From Marinobacter caseinilyticus (GTDB taxonomy: Bacteria; Pseudomonadota; Gammaproteobacteria; Pseudomonadales; Oleiphilaceae): a stretch of 64,000 nt of DNA. The stretch spans positions 1 through 64,000 of the forward strand of contig NZ_WUQJ01000036.1 in the NCBI RefSeq assembly GCF_011074955.1, given 5' to 3'. The stretch's first letter is position 1. The number at the start of each line of letters is the position of its first letter. Positions 13,001 to 20,875 of this stretch are shown piece after piece. Below the pieces are notes generated by a model. That model was not told the origin of the DNA and did no database searches. It saw only the letters and a list, made by a program, of their open reading frames with translations. A program made the translations under genes and the position numbers.

Positions 13001-13911
13001 GGTGAAATCGCTGTCGGATGATTGTGGGTCTCAACCTTCATTAATATATGGATGTCTTCCGGGTTATACCCGTAGACACCAGAATCCGGATCAGGGAAAA
13101 ACCGACCACCATAACTGCCAACGATGACCGATGCGTTGTCCTTGTATGCCGACAACACGCCCTCGCTGTTCATTTCGAAGGTATTGCGAATCATGGCAAA
13201 CAGCGACTTTTCCTGCCCTTCGCCGTCAATATCCCAGGACGCATTGAAAATCTTATGGCGGCAATGTTCAGAATTTGCCTGTGCAAACATCATCAATTCG
13301 ACATCGGTTGGATCGCGGTCAAGATCGTTGAACGATTTCACCAAATAATCGACTTCATCATCCGCCAGCGCGAGGCCCAGTCGCTCGTTGGCAGCCTCCA
13401 GGGCTGGTCGGCCGTCAGCAAGCACCGCGATTCGGTTAAGCAGGCGCGGTTCGTCCTTGCTGAACAGCAGTTCGGCCCCCCCCATTTCGTGGAATACGGT
13501 TTGAGTCATGCGATCGTGTAGTATGGTCGCGATTCGCTCACGTTGCTCCAGGCCCAGCTTTTTGCCTGAGCGCACGTAATAGGCAACGCCGCGCTCGATC
13601 CGGCGCACATTGCGCAAACCACAGTTGCGCGCGATGTCGGTGGCTTTGCTTGACCAAGGCGACAGTGTGCCCGGACGCGGCACCACCAGAAACAGGACAC
13701 CGTCTGGGGACTCAACCTGCGCGCTGGGCCCGTAGGTAAGCAAACGGTCCAGTATGGCTTGTTCATCCTCAGAGAGGTCGAGATCAAGATCGAGAAAGTG
13801 CATGTACTCAGCGTAGAGATGGTCTACACCGGGTACCGCCAATCGGACCTGATTCATGAGTTTTTCAGAGCGAAATGGAGAGAGCGCGGGAGCGCCGCGG
13901 AGTTCCAGCAT
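10003..13911 (-). CDS. purL: Phosphoribosylformylglycinamidine synthase (PurL, large single-chain form)
   Basis: PurL converts FGAR, glutamine and ATP to FGAM in step 4 of purine synthesis. The 1,302-residue product is the fused gammaproteobacterial type: an N-terminal PurS-like domain, two AIRS-related synthetase halves (MMFAQANSEHCRHKIFN; VETHNHPTAISP; GAGGLSNAMPELV) and a C-terminal class I glutaminase with nucleophile motif GVCNGCQML and a late His in MPHPERVF. The ATG at 13911 matches the usual start (LELRGAPALSPFR); upstream in-frame codons add a sequence unlike the family. It is monocistronic, with its own terminator. Confidence 0.98.
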   Translation of the reverse strand: MLELRGAPALSPFRSEKLMNQVRLAVPGVDHLYAEYMHFLDLDLDLSEDEQAILDRLLTYGPSAQVESPDGVLFLVVPRPGTLSPWSSKATDIARNCGLRNVRRIERGVAYYVRSGKKLGLEQRERIATILHDRMTQTVFHEMGGAELLFSKDEPRLLNRIAVLADGRPALEAANERLGLALADDEVDYLVKSFNDLDRDPTDVELMMFAQANSEHCRHKIFNASWDIDGEGQEKSLFAMIRNTFEMNSEGVLSAYKDNASVIVGSYGGRFFPDPDSGVYGYNPEDIHILMKVETHNHPTAISPYAGSATGSGGEIRDEGATGRGSKPKAGLSGFTVSNLNLPGDPQPWEGAYGKPDRIASALDIMIEGPIGGASFNNEFGRPNLTGYFRTFEEKVAGPAGDEVRGYHKPIMIAGGLGNIRPQHVEKGEIPVGAKLIVLGGPSMLIGLGGGAASSMDSGTSNENLDFASVQRENPEMERRCQEVIDRCWQMGDASPICFIHDVGAGGLSNAMPELVKDGGRGGKFELREIPNDEPGMSPLEIWCNESQERYVLAVTPEDLDQFDAICRRERCPYAVVGEATEAHHLSLGDAYFDDRPVDMPMDILFGKPPRMHRTIQRSSFTKPIFDSTLIDLKDAVRRVLRLPSVGSKGFLITIGDRTITGLVARDQMVGPWQVPVSDVAVTAASFDVYTGEAMAMGERTPVATIDAPASGRMAVGEAITNLAAAQIGQLSDIRLSANWMAAAGHPGEDENLYETVKAVGMELCPALGITIPVGKDSMSMKTVWEEEDSGEQKSVTAPLSLVISGFAPVLDVRKTLTPELRRDSGPTDLILIDLAAGQNRLGGSALAQVYGQVGAVAPDLDDPEDMKAFFAVVQGLNGDNKLLAYHDRSDGGLFVTLAEMSFAGRVGLDIKLDGLASESTQFPRELFNEELGAVIQVRRDDVPFVLQQLSAAGLGENAAVIGTLNDEDRLRFSFGDTYAIDESRTDLQRLWSTTSYRVQSLRDNADCAQEEFDNLLDADEPGLHAFLTFDVSDDVAAPFIATGQRPKVAVLREQGVNGQVEMAAAFDRAGFEAVDVHMSDLLSGRVTLDSFKSMVACGGFSYGDVLGAGEGWAKSVLFNARVREQFEKFFQRQDTLTLGVCNGCQMLSNLHELIPGSDHWPRFVRNQSEQFESRLVMVEVQPSPSAFLDGMAGSRMPIAVAHGEGRVEFGNPAAAGRLLESGLAALRFVDNRGGVTERYPYNPNGSSEGLTGVTSQDGRVTIMMPHPERVFRTAQHSWSPAGWGDDGPWLRMFRNARRSLS

Positions 13912-14345
13912 GGTCAAAACCTGTGTCACGCGAATCGAGGATACATACATTGGTGTGATAACAACCGTCACCGCTGTCGTAACTGAGCAGCGGTGAATCA
14001 CACACCCGTCTGTCTGAACGGGCGCCATAATACTGGAAAGCAGGCTGCGGATACAGACAAGATCACACCCGCTTGACTGATATTTATTCTGCGGGCGCCA
14101 AGGCCGCGCCCTGGCCGCTTGCCATGGTTAAACGCCCTGCAGTTGGTTACGCAGCATACAATTTACAGTGTTTTGCACATTTTATGCACAGTTTAATTGA
14201 CCGAATACGAAGATCTGAGGGATGATTCAGTCATGCACGGAACGCAAAGCAGCGTTTTTCGGGATCCAGCTGTCCCCGATTTTTTGCCCGCAGAGCGGTC
14301 AGATCAAACGCTACGTACACCTTTTGAAATGATGTACGGGAGACT
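13912..14345. other. Divergent intergenic region purL-mltF
   Basis: This 434-bp gap must carry the promoters of both divergent genes. I see a GC hairpin (GGGCGC/GCGCCC near 14095-14115) and a weak stem near 14259-14279 (TCGGG/CCCGA) followed by six T, which could act as a leader terminator before mltF. I did not find a convincing PurR operator or clear -35/-10 pairs. Confidence 0.4.
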
Positions 14346-15863
14346 ATGGATTTGGTAAATCTCAGGCAAATAATGAGTGGCAACGGCGAGCACACGTCAA
14401 TTCGCTTGCTCGCAGTGGTTTGCGTCATGGCCATCTTGGCGGGTTGCTCCAGACCCACGACTTTGGAGCAGGTTCGCTCAGAGGGTGTTCTGCATGTGAT
14501 TACCCGGCATGCGCCGTCCATTTATTACGAAGGCCGCAACGGTCCGACCGGCTTTGAATATGAGCTGGTTCAACGCTTTGCCAAATCGCTCGGCGTCGAA
14601 CTTCGGGTACGCGTAGTTGAAGGCAATGCAGAGATACTCTCAATTCTCGACCGCAATTACGCCCACATAGGCCTGGCAGGCCTCACTGCCAGCCCGGACC
14701 GCAAAGCGAACTACCAGACAGTCCCCACGACGTTGGCAACAGAGTCGATCGTGATCTACAACCGAGACGTCATGCGCCCCGGCAGCATCGACGACCTTAT
14801 AGGATCGGATATTCACGTGGTTGGCGACAGCAATCACATCCGCCATCTGGAGCAACTGGCGCCCGACCATCAAGGCCTGAACTGGCACGTCCATGCAGAC
14901 CTCGATACTGCCGGCATACTCCAACGAGTGGAATCCGGAGAATTTCCTTTCGCCGTGGTTGATGCCAATGAACTGGCGCTGAACCACATTTTCTTCCCCG
15001 ATATTAAACGGGGATTCAGTCTGAATGAGCCTGAAAAACTGGCCTGGCTATTTCCGCCACAGCAGGACGATACCCTGGTCAAGGCCGCCCAGACCTTCTT
15101 TGCTCAGGTTGAGGACGATGGCAGCCTCGCTCAGATAAAAGAGCGCTTCTACGGCCATCTTGACCGACTCAATTATGTCGGTGCCCGCACATTCGTCCAC
15201 CATGTTCGCAATCGTTTGCCACAGTACGAAACACTGTTTCAGGACTACTCTGAAAAATACGGCATCGATTGGCGACTACTCGCCGCCATTGGTTACCAGG
15301 AGTCCCATTGGCGCCCCAATGCCGTATCACCTACCGGAGTTCGCGGCATTATGATGCTGACACGTAACACGGCGAGCTATATCGGCATTGATAATCGCCT
15401 TGATCCGGAAAAGAGCATCAAAGGTGGCGCCCGGTATTTCAGAAAAGTGCATGAACAAATTCCGGCAGACATTCCGGAGCCTGACCGGACCTGGTTTGCG
15501 CTGGCCTCTTATAACGTCGGCTACGGCCACCTTGAGGACGCCCGACGGCTCACCGAGGGGGCGGGCAGAGATCCCGATCGCTGGATGGACGTGAAGGAAT
15601 TCTTGCCATTGCTGGCACAAAAGGAATGGTATTCCAAAACTCGCTTCGGCTATGCTCGTGGCCATGAACCCGTCACCTACGTTCAGAATATCCGGCGCTA
15701 CTACGACGTCCTGGCCTGGATGAAGGATCCGGCCGATGCCACCGACGAGGTCGCCAACCACGACGCTTTTAACATGACACCGGAGCCTGTATCGGACGAT
15801 TCCATGAGCGACGACCGCCCCTTACTTCCAAAAGCCTTGGGGCAAACACCGCCTACGCTTTAA
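14346..15863 (+). CDS. mltF: Membrane-bound lytic murein transglycosylase F
   Basis: An outer-membrane lipoprotein that cleaves peptidoglycan to 1,6-anhydromuropeptides. The 505-residue product has a lipobox ending at Cys34 (AILAGC), a periplasmic solute-binding-like domain (about residues 45-270, VITRHAPSIYYEG) and a C-terminal SLT domain with the catalytic Glu319 in AIGYQESHW followed by SPTGVRGIMMLT. This two-domain layout is specific to MltF. A GGGAG site 5 bases before the ATG supports the start. It is convergent with recX, and its final residues are low-complexity. Confidence 0.95.
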   Translation: MDLVNLRQIMSGNGEHTSIRLLAVVCVMAILAGCSRPTTLEQVRSEGVLHVITRHAPSIYYEGRNGPTGFEYELVQRFAKSLGVELRVRVVEGNAEILSILDRNYAHIGLAGLTASPDRKANYQTVPTTLATESIVIYNRDVMRPGSIDDLIGSDIHVVGDSNHIRHLEQLAPDHQGLNWHVHADLDTAGILQRVESGEFPFAVVDANELALNHIFFPDIKRGFSLNEPEKLAWLFPPQQDDTLVKAAQTFFAQVEDDGSLAQIKERFYGHLDRLNYVGARTFVHHVRNRLPQYETLFQDYSEKYGIDWRLLAAIGYQESHWRPNAVSPTGVRGIMMLTRNTASYIGIDNRLDPEKSIKGGARYFRKVHEQIPADIPEPDRTWFALASYNVGYGHLEDARRLTEGAGRDPDRWMDVKEFLPLLAQKEWYSKTRFGYARGHEPVTYVQNIRRYYDVLAWMKDPADATDEVANHDAFNMTPEPVSDDSMSDDRPLLPKALGQTPPTL

Positions 15864-15876
15864 GGGCCGAGCCTGG

Positions 15877-16365
15877 CTATCGTTCTTGATATGCCCCCTG
15901 CCAGCATTCAGTCACTTCAAGAGCCTTTTCAGCCTGCTCGCCGGTAAAGCCGCGCTGGGCCAGGAAGCGCGCCTGGCGAGCCTTCTCTGGCCAGTCGTCC
16001 CCGAGGTCTGACAGGCCAAACTTTTTCTTACGCGCCCGGACCGCCGACTCAACCCAATCGTGTTCGGACATCGTGGCAAGACTCTCTGGCCACAACGGCA
16101 CCCCACGTTGTTGCAGCTCGCTGCGGATTCGGACCGGACCATAGGCCAGATCCCGGCGTTGACGGCCGTATACCTCCGCAAAACGCTCGTCGCTGAGCCA
16201 GCCCTCCTGTTCAAACTCGTCCAGCACCTGCTCTATGGTAGCGTTTGGAATCTTTCGCTGGCACAGTTTCAACCTGAGCTCCTGGCGACTGTGTTCACGC
16301 CTGGCAAGCAGCCTCAGCGCAGAAGACCTCGCTTTCAAATCATGATCTTCATCATTTCCCATCAT
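15877..16365 (-). CDS. recX: Regulatory protein RecX
   Basis: RecX binds RecA filaments and limits recombinase activity. The product of about 162 residues shows the family pattern of tandem three-helix repeats: ALRLLARREHSRQELRLKL, then LDEFEQEGWLSDERFAEVYGRQR and GPVRIRSELQQRGV. The ATG at 16365 is preferred (GGAAAGAG just upstream); a TTG 24 bases further up is possible. recA is not next to it in this window, unlike in many Pseudomonas genomes. Confidence 0.92.
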   Translation of the reverse strand: MMGNDEDHDLKARSSALRLLARREHSRQELRLKLCQRKIPNATIEQVLDEFEQEGWLSDERFAEVYGRQRRDLAYGPVRIRSELQQRGVPLWPESLATMSEHDWVESAVRARKKKFGLSDLGDDWPEKARQARFLAQRGFTGEQAEKALEVTECWQGAYQER

Positions 16366-16528
16366 GGCTCTTTCCGGATTCGCAAACAAAGCGCTAGACT
16401 AGCGCCGCGGCTATTTATCTAGCCGTGTGTATTCGGCACCGGCTCAGCCGGGCAAAGCCGATTTGTGGTGCCCAGCAGGACAGTCTGCCGGACACTGTGA
16501 GCTGACTTCAACAGTGAAGGATAACCCC

Positions 16529-18967
16529 ATGGCGGCATTCATACAGAAATTTTTCAAAGGTCGAAAAACACCGGAAAAATCGACCCAACCCGCTCCAGCG
16601 CCCGAGCAGGTTCAGCAAGACCAGGTGGCTGAACAACAACGTTTGCTGAAGGACTCGCCCACCACTGAGCAACTGGAACACCTCGCTGTTGAAGGCAAAA
16701 CCGCTGACCTTCGGCTCGAAGCCGCCCAAGCCATTGACGATCATGAGACCCTGTTACGATTGCAAAAAGCCTCTCGAGGCAGGGACAAAGGGGTGTATCA
16801 GGCTGTTCGCCAACGGCTTCAAGAGGCCAAAAACATCGAGGCAGAAAAACAGCGGCAGTTTGACAGTGTCCAATCGGCAATTCGACAGGCTGAAGACCAC
16901 GCCAAAACAGAAAATATGCAACTCTACAGTGCGCGTTTTGAGAATCTTCTCAAACAATGGAACGCGGTCGAAAACTTTGCTTCCGCGGACCAGACGGCAC
17001 TGTTTCTAAACGCCGCACACCAGTGCCGGAGTCGCCTCCGTCAAATTGAAGAACTGCAGCAGGCCGAGCAGGTTCATGCTAGCAAGGCCGATGAGCGTGC
17101 CCAAACCCTGAGCGTTCTGGAGACCACACTCAATGATTTGAAAGTCCACCCGGAAGACCGCCTGCCGTCACTCTCCGCGCTCGATGCACTTCAGAAAACC
17201 CAGGAAAACCGCTGGCTCGAAGCGACCCGGGACACCGATGTTGGCAAATCCCAACAGAAATCTTACGAATCCCTCATGCAGGCGTTGCGCGGGTTTATTG
17301 CCACCGTTCAAAGATTACAACAACACAGTACCGCCATCAGCGAAGCTCTGGCATCGACTTCGGACGAGGTCGTCTCAACCCCGGAACGTGTTCAGATACT
17401 GACACTGATTGATGAGATTGAATGGCCCGATGGCTACGCCCAACCCGCTGAATTGAGCCAACTGGTCGCCATGGCAGGGAAAGCCGCACCAAAACCGAAA
17501 GCCGAATCCGTGTCCAACCATCAGGATGATGAGAAAGCCGCGCTGAAAACTACCCTTGATAATCTTGAAGCGACGCTGGAAGCGCGCCAACTCAAAGAGT
17601 CGCGGCACTTCTTCAAGCTCGCGCAACAGCAACTTCAAGGTCTTGATCACCGCAACGGCCGTGGGCTTCAGGCTCGCATGCAATTGTTGAATGGACAATT
17701 ACGCGAGCTGCAGGACTGGCAGGGCTTTGCGACCCAACCTAAGCAAATTGCTTTGTGTGAGCGTATGGAGTACCTGGCAGACCAGCACATGGAGCCCGAA
17801 GCCAAAGCCAGCAAAATAAAAGAGCTCCAGACCGAATGGCGTGAGTTGGGCGGCTCCTCCGACCGTGAACTTTGGCAGCGCTTCAAGAAAGCGTCCGACC
17901 TCGCCTATGAGCCCTGCAAGGAGTATTTCTCGGCGAAATCCGGGCTGAAAAAAGTGAACCTTCAAAAGCGTCAGGACATTTGTGATCAGCTTGCGCTGTT
18001 TGTGGCACAAACAGACTGGGCGACGGCCGACTGGAAAGCGGTTGAGCAAATTGACCGAGTTGCCAAAGACGAATGGAAAGCGGCCTGGCCGGTGGAGTTC
18101 CGTGACAACCGAGTTATTCAGAAGCGCTTCGATCAGCTGTTGAGTCAACTTGAGCACCCGTTAAATTCAGAACGGGAGCGTAATGAAACGCTGAAATCGG
18201 CCATTGTCGAACAAGCAGAAGCCTTGATTGAACACGAGCCTCTGTCCGATGCCATGAACCAGGCCAAGCACCTGCAAACCGAGTGGAAAGCGGTGGGTAT
18301 TACCCGTCACCGTCAGGACAGAAAGCTATGGCAGGCTTTTCGGGCCGCCTGTGACCAGGTTTTCGCCCGCCGGGACGCTCAGAAACATGAGCAGGCAGCC
18401 CAGGTTCAGGAGGCCGGCATCAAGCTCGACGCACTGTTGGACCAATCCGAGGAGATCGCTGACAGTGTTGATCAGGGCACGCTGAACAAGGCCTTGAACG
18501 AGCTCAGTGCGATGAAATCGGAACCCATGTCCAGTCCGATGAAAGACCGGCTGAACGCCGAGCTGAAACGTATCAGAGGCCTCCAGAAGCAACAGCAACA
18601 GGCCCAGACCATTGCGCTGTGGCAACAGCGAATACAGGAACGCACCGACGGCATTATTGAACCGGGCGATTGCCCTGAGGGATGGGAGCCAAAAATGGCG
18701 TCGCTTCCCTCAATGACCCCCAGGGAACTGGTTATTCGTGCGGAAATTCTGACCACTCAACCCTCGCCCGAGGAAGATCAGTCGCTCAGGATGGAAATAC
18801 AGGTGAAGCGACTCGCAGACGGCATGGCTGGTAATACCGAACGAGATGCCCTCGATGACCAACTGGAAGCGCTGATCGCTGCCTGGTGCTTAGCCACTCT
18901 GGATGGCGACCGCACCAACGATCTGGCCACACGGCTATCAGCGGCACTGGCTGCCAGCGTCGCTTAA
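16529..18967 (+). CDS. DUF349 domain-containing coiled-coil protein
   Basis: An 812-residue, highly charged helical protein with repeated DUF349 units, recognisable by W-x-x-x-(F/L)-x-x-A segments such as ELWQRFKKASDLAYEP (around residue 450) and KLWQAFRAACDQVFARRDAQ (around residue 610). Long Gln/Glu/Ala-rich coiled coils fill the rest. No signal peptide is seen, so it is probably cytoplasmic. Its function is not established. The ATG at 16529 has GAAGGA 8 bases upstream, so earlier in-frame starts were rejected. Confidence 0.88.
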   Translation: MAAFIQKFFKGRKTPEKSTQPAPAPEQVQQDQVAEQQRLLKDSPTTEQLEHLAVEGKTADLRLEAAQAIDDHETLLRLQKASRGRDKGVYQAVRQRLQEAKNIEAEKQRQFDSVQSAIRQAEDHAKTENMQLYSARFENLLKQWNAVENFASADQTALFLNAAHQCRSRLRQIEELQQAEQVHASKADERAQTLSVLETTLNDLKVHPEDRLPSLSALDALQKTQENRWLEATRDTDVGKSQQKSYESLMQALRGFIATVQRLQQHSTAISEALASTSDEVVSTPERVQILTLIDEIEWPDGYAQPAELSQLVAMAGKAAPKPKAESVSNHQDDEKAALKTTLDNLEATLEARQLKESRHFFKLAQQQLQGLDHRNGRGLQARMQLLNGQLRELQDWQGFATQPKQIALCERMEYLADQHMEPEAKASKIKELQTEWRELGGSSDRELWQRFKKASDLAYEPCKEYFSAKSGLKKVNLQKRQDICDQLALFVAQTDWATADWKAVEQIDRVAKDEWKAAWPVEFRDNRVIQKRFDQLLSQLEHPLNSERERNETLKSAIVEQAEALIEHEPLSDAMNQAKHLQTEWKAVGITRHRQDRKLWQAFRAACDQVFARRDAQKHEQAAQVQEAGIKLDALLDQSEEIADSVDQGTLNKALNELSAMKSEPMSSPMKDRLNAELKRIRGLQKQQQQAQTIALWQQRIQERTDGIIEPGDCPEGWEPKMASLPSMTPRELVIRAEILTTQPSPEEDQSLRMEIQVKRLADGMAGNTERDALDDQLEALIAAWCLATLDGDRTNDLATRLSAALAASVA

Positions 18968-18974
18968 CACGTGC

Positions 18975-19004
18975 CCCATCAGCGGGTTCATTCCCGCTGA
19001 TGGG
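18975..19004. terminator. Strong hairpin between convergent DUF349 and ComFB genes
   Basis: A perfect 12-bp stem (CCCATCAGCGGG / CCCGCTGATGGG) with a 6-base loop lies 7 bases past the DUF349 stop. Its loop contains the ComFB stop codon. There is no T tract, so it may block or stabilise transcripts from both sides rather than be a standard intrinsic terminator. Confidence 0.5.
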
Positions 19005-19251
19005 CGACCACGAATGCCCGAGCCTCTTTGACGGCATCAAGCACTTTGTAGCGCATTTCCTGTAACTCAGGATCGGCAAGATAGAACATCATATCGATTT
19101 TATGGCGGTAATAACGGGGTGGCAGCCGGTTCAGCGCAATGCACATTATATCCGCCAACCGGTCTTCGGTGTCGGTCTCCAGCCGGGACTCCTCAACAGC
19201 GTCTGCAACCAGGCGCTCGTAAAAGTTATCAATCGTATCCAGTAACGACAT
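18988..19251 (-). CDS. ComFB family protein
   Basis: An 87-residue protein matching the late-competence ComFB family: an acidic helical N-terminus, then DRLADIMCIALNRLPPRYYRHKIDMMFYL, whose ALNRLPPRYY core is the family signature. Some ComFB-domain proteins have been reported as cyclic di-GMP binders; whether this one is cannot be told from sequence. It stands alone, convergent with the DUF349 gene, and no competence genes are nearby. Confidence 0.85.
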   Translation of the reverse strand: MSLLDTIDNFYERLVADAVEESRLETDTEDRLADIMCIALNRLPPRYYRHKIDMMFYLADPELQEMRYKVLDAVKEARAFVVAHQRE

Positions 19252-19434
19252 GTCATCCCCTTATTCGGTTAACGGCCACGCACCATCAGGTCTCCCTACA
19301 CCATAGGTCGACAATACAACCTTGTCAGGTGCACGGTGACAGGCGCCTTACACAGCCGAGGTCAACCCGTGAGCGCTTTCGCCAATGCAATTGGCAGCGC
19401 GCGCCATTACCCCGGCATTCATGGCAAGCTATGG

Positions 19435-19601
19435 TTAAGGAGCTTCTGAACAATTCCTTGTGCTCTCTGGCGCCAGGCTGACCCGACCTTCTGCAGCATT
19501 GCGCCAGTTATAAAGGACAACGGCCATACACTGCACGACGCGCTGCACTTGGAACTTAAGACCGGACAGAGAGCGCAAGGAATTGTTCAGAGGTTCCTTA
19601 A
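19435..19601. mobile_element. IS5-type MITE with TTAA target duplication
   Basis: A 159-bp element (19439-19597) has 31-bp terminal inverted repeats: GGAGCTTCTGAACAATTCC... at the left and, on the opposite strand, GGAACCTCTGAACAATTCC... at the right (28 of 31 bases agree). Both ends abut TTAA (19435-19438 and 19598-19601), which fits the YTAR target duplication of IS5-group elements. There is no coding capacity, so it is non-autonomous and would depend on a related transposase elsewhere. It ends 33 bp before the thiolase start codon. The remaining gap, 19252-19434, shows nothing clear. Confidence 0.8.
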
Positions 19602-19633
19602 GCATTGAAACTACTTTTACCAAAGGATCAGCA

Positions 19634-20842
19634 ATGACCACCGAAGCCTATATCTTCGATGCGGTACGCACCCCAAGGGGACGCGGCAAGAAAGACGGCG
19701 CGCTGCACAGCGTCAAGCCCATTTCACTGCTGACCTCCGTCCTCAAGGCTTTACAGGAACGGTCACAGCTGGACACGGCCCAGGTCGATGACATTGTCAT
19801 GGGCTGTGTGACCGCGGTTGGCGATCAGGGTGCGGATATAGCGAAAACCGCCGCGCTGGCGGCCGACTGGGACGATGTGGTTGCCGGCGTTACCCTGAAC
19901 CGTTTCTGTGCATCGGGTCTTGAAGCGGTCAACCTCGCGGCCATGAAGGTTCGGTCCGGCTGGGAAGACCTGGTGGTGGCCGGCGGTGTCGAAGCCATGT
20001 CTCGCGTACCCATGGGCTCGGATGGCGGCGCCTGGGCCACCGACCCTGCCACCAATCTGCATACCGGCTTCATGCCCCAGGGCATTGGCGCGGACCTGAT
20101 CGCAACACTGGAAGGTTTCAGCCGCGAGGATGTGGACGGCTTTGCAGTCAAGTCCCAACAAAAGGCCTCCCATGCCTGGGAAAAGGGTTATTTCAGCCGC
20201 TCAATAGTGCCGATAACCGACCAGAACGGCGTGCTGATTCTTGCGCAAGACGAACATGTTCGCGGCAACACCACCCTTGAATCTCTGAGCCAGCTCCGAC
20301 CGTCCTTTCAAATGATGGGCGAGATGGGCTTCGACGGTGTGGCCCGCGAGAAGTATCACTATGTGGAGCGTATTAACCATGTGCATCATGCCGGTAATTC
20401 CTCCGGCATTGTCGATGGTGCCACCGCCATGCTGATTGGCAGTGCTGCCAAGGGTGAGGCATTGGGGTTGCGGCCCCGTGCCCGAATCGTCGCCACCGCG
20501 GTCACCAGCACTGATCCTACTATCATGCTCACCGGACCTGCCCCCGCCGCTCGCAAGGCGCTCAGCAAAGCCGGGCTGACAGCCGATCAGATTGATTTAT
20601 TTGAAGTGAACGAGGCCTTCGCCTCGGTCGTGATGCGTTTCCAACGGGAACTCTCCGTGCCCGATGACAAAGTCAATGTGAACGGCGGCGCGATCGCCAT
20701 GGGCCACCCTCTCGGAGCCACCGGAGCGATGATTTTGGGCACGTTGCTTGATGAGCTGGAGCGACGCCAGCTGCGCTATGGCCTGGCCACCCTGTGTGTC
20801 GGCGGCGGTATGGGCATTGCCACCATCATTGAGCGTTGCTAA
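19634..20842 (+). CDS. Acetyl-CoA C-acyltransferase (FadA-like thiolase)
   Basis: A 402-residue thiolase catalysing the final thiolytic step of fatty acid beta-oxidation. Conserved features are the N-terminal FDAVRTPRGRGKKDGALH, nucleophile Cys in LNRFCASGLEAVN (around residue 90), GNSSGIVDGA, NEAFA, the catalytic His in GHPLGATGA and the second Cys in LCVGGGMG. The ATG at 19634 has AAGGA 7 bases upstream; an earlier in-frame start would lie inside the MITE. The hydratase/dehydrogenase subunit follows 33 bp downstream, so they form an operon. It resembles the PA1736-type thiolase more than classical FadA. Confidence 0.93.
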   Translation: MTTEAYIFDAVRTPRGRGKKDGALHSVKPISLLTSVLKALQERSQLDTAQVDDIVMGCVTAVGDQGADIAKTAALAADWDDVVAGVTLNRFCASGLEAVNLAAMKVRSGWEDLVVAGGVEAMSRVPMGSDGGAWATDPATNLHTGFMPQGIGADLIATLEGFSREDVDGFAVKSQQKASHAWEKGYFSRSIVPITDQNGVLILAQDEHVRGNTTLESLSQLRPSFQMMGEMGFDGVAREKYHYVERINHVHHAGNSSGIVDGATAMLIGSAAKGEALGLRPRARIVATAVTSTDPTIMLTGPAPAARKALSKAGLTADQIDLFEVNEAFASVVMRFQRELSVPDDKVNVNGGAIAMGHPLGATGAMILGTLLDELERRQLRYGLATLCVGGGMGIATIIERC

Positions 20843-20875
20843 GCCCACCACTTTTCTGAGAAGAGACCCTTTGTT

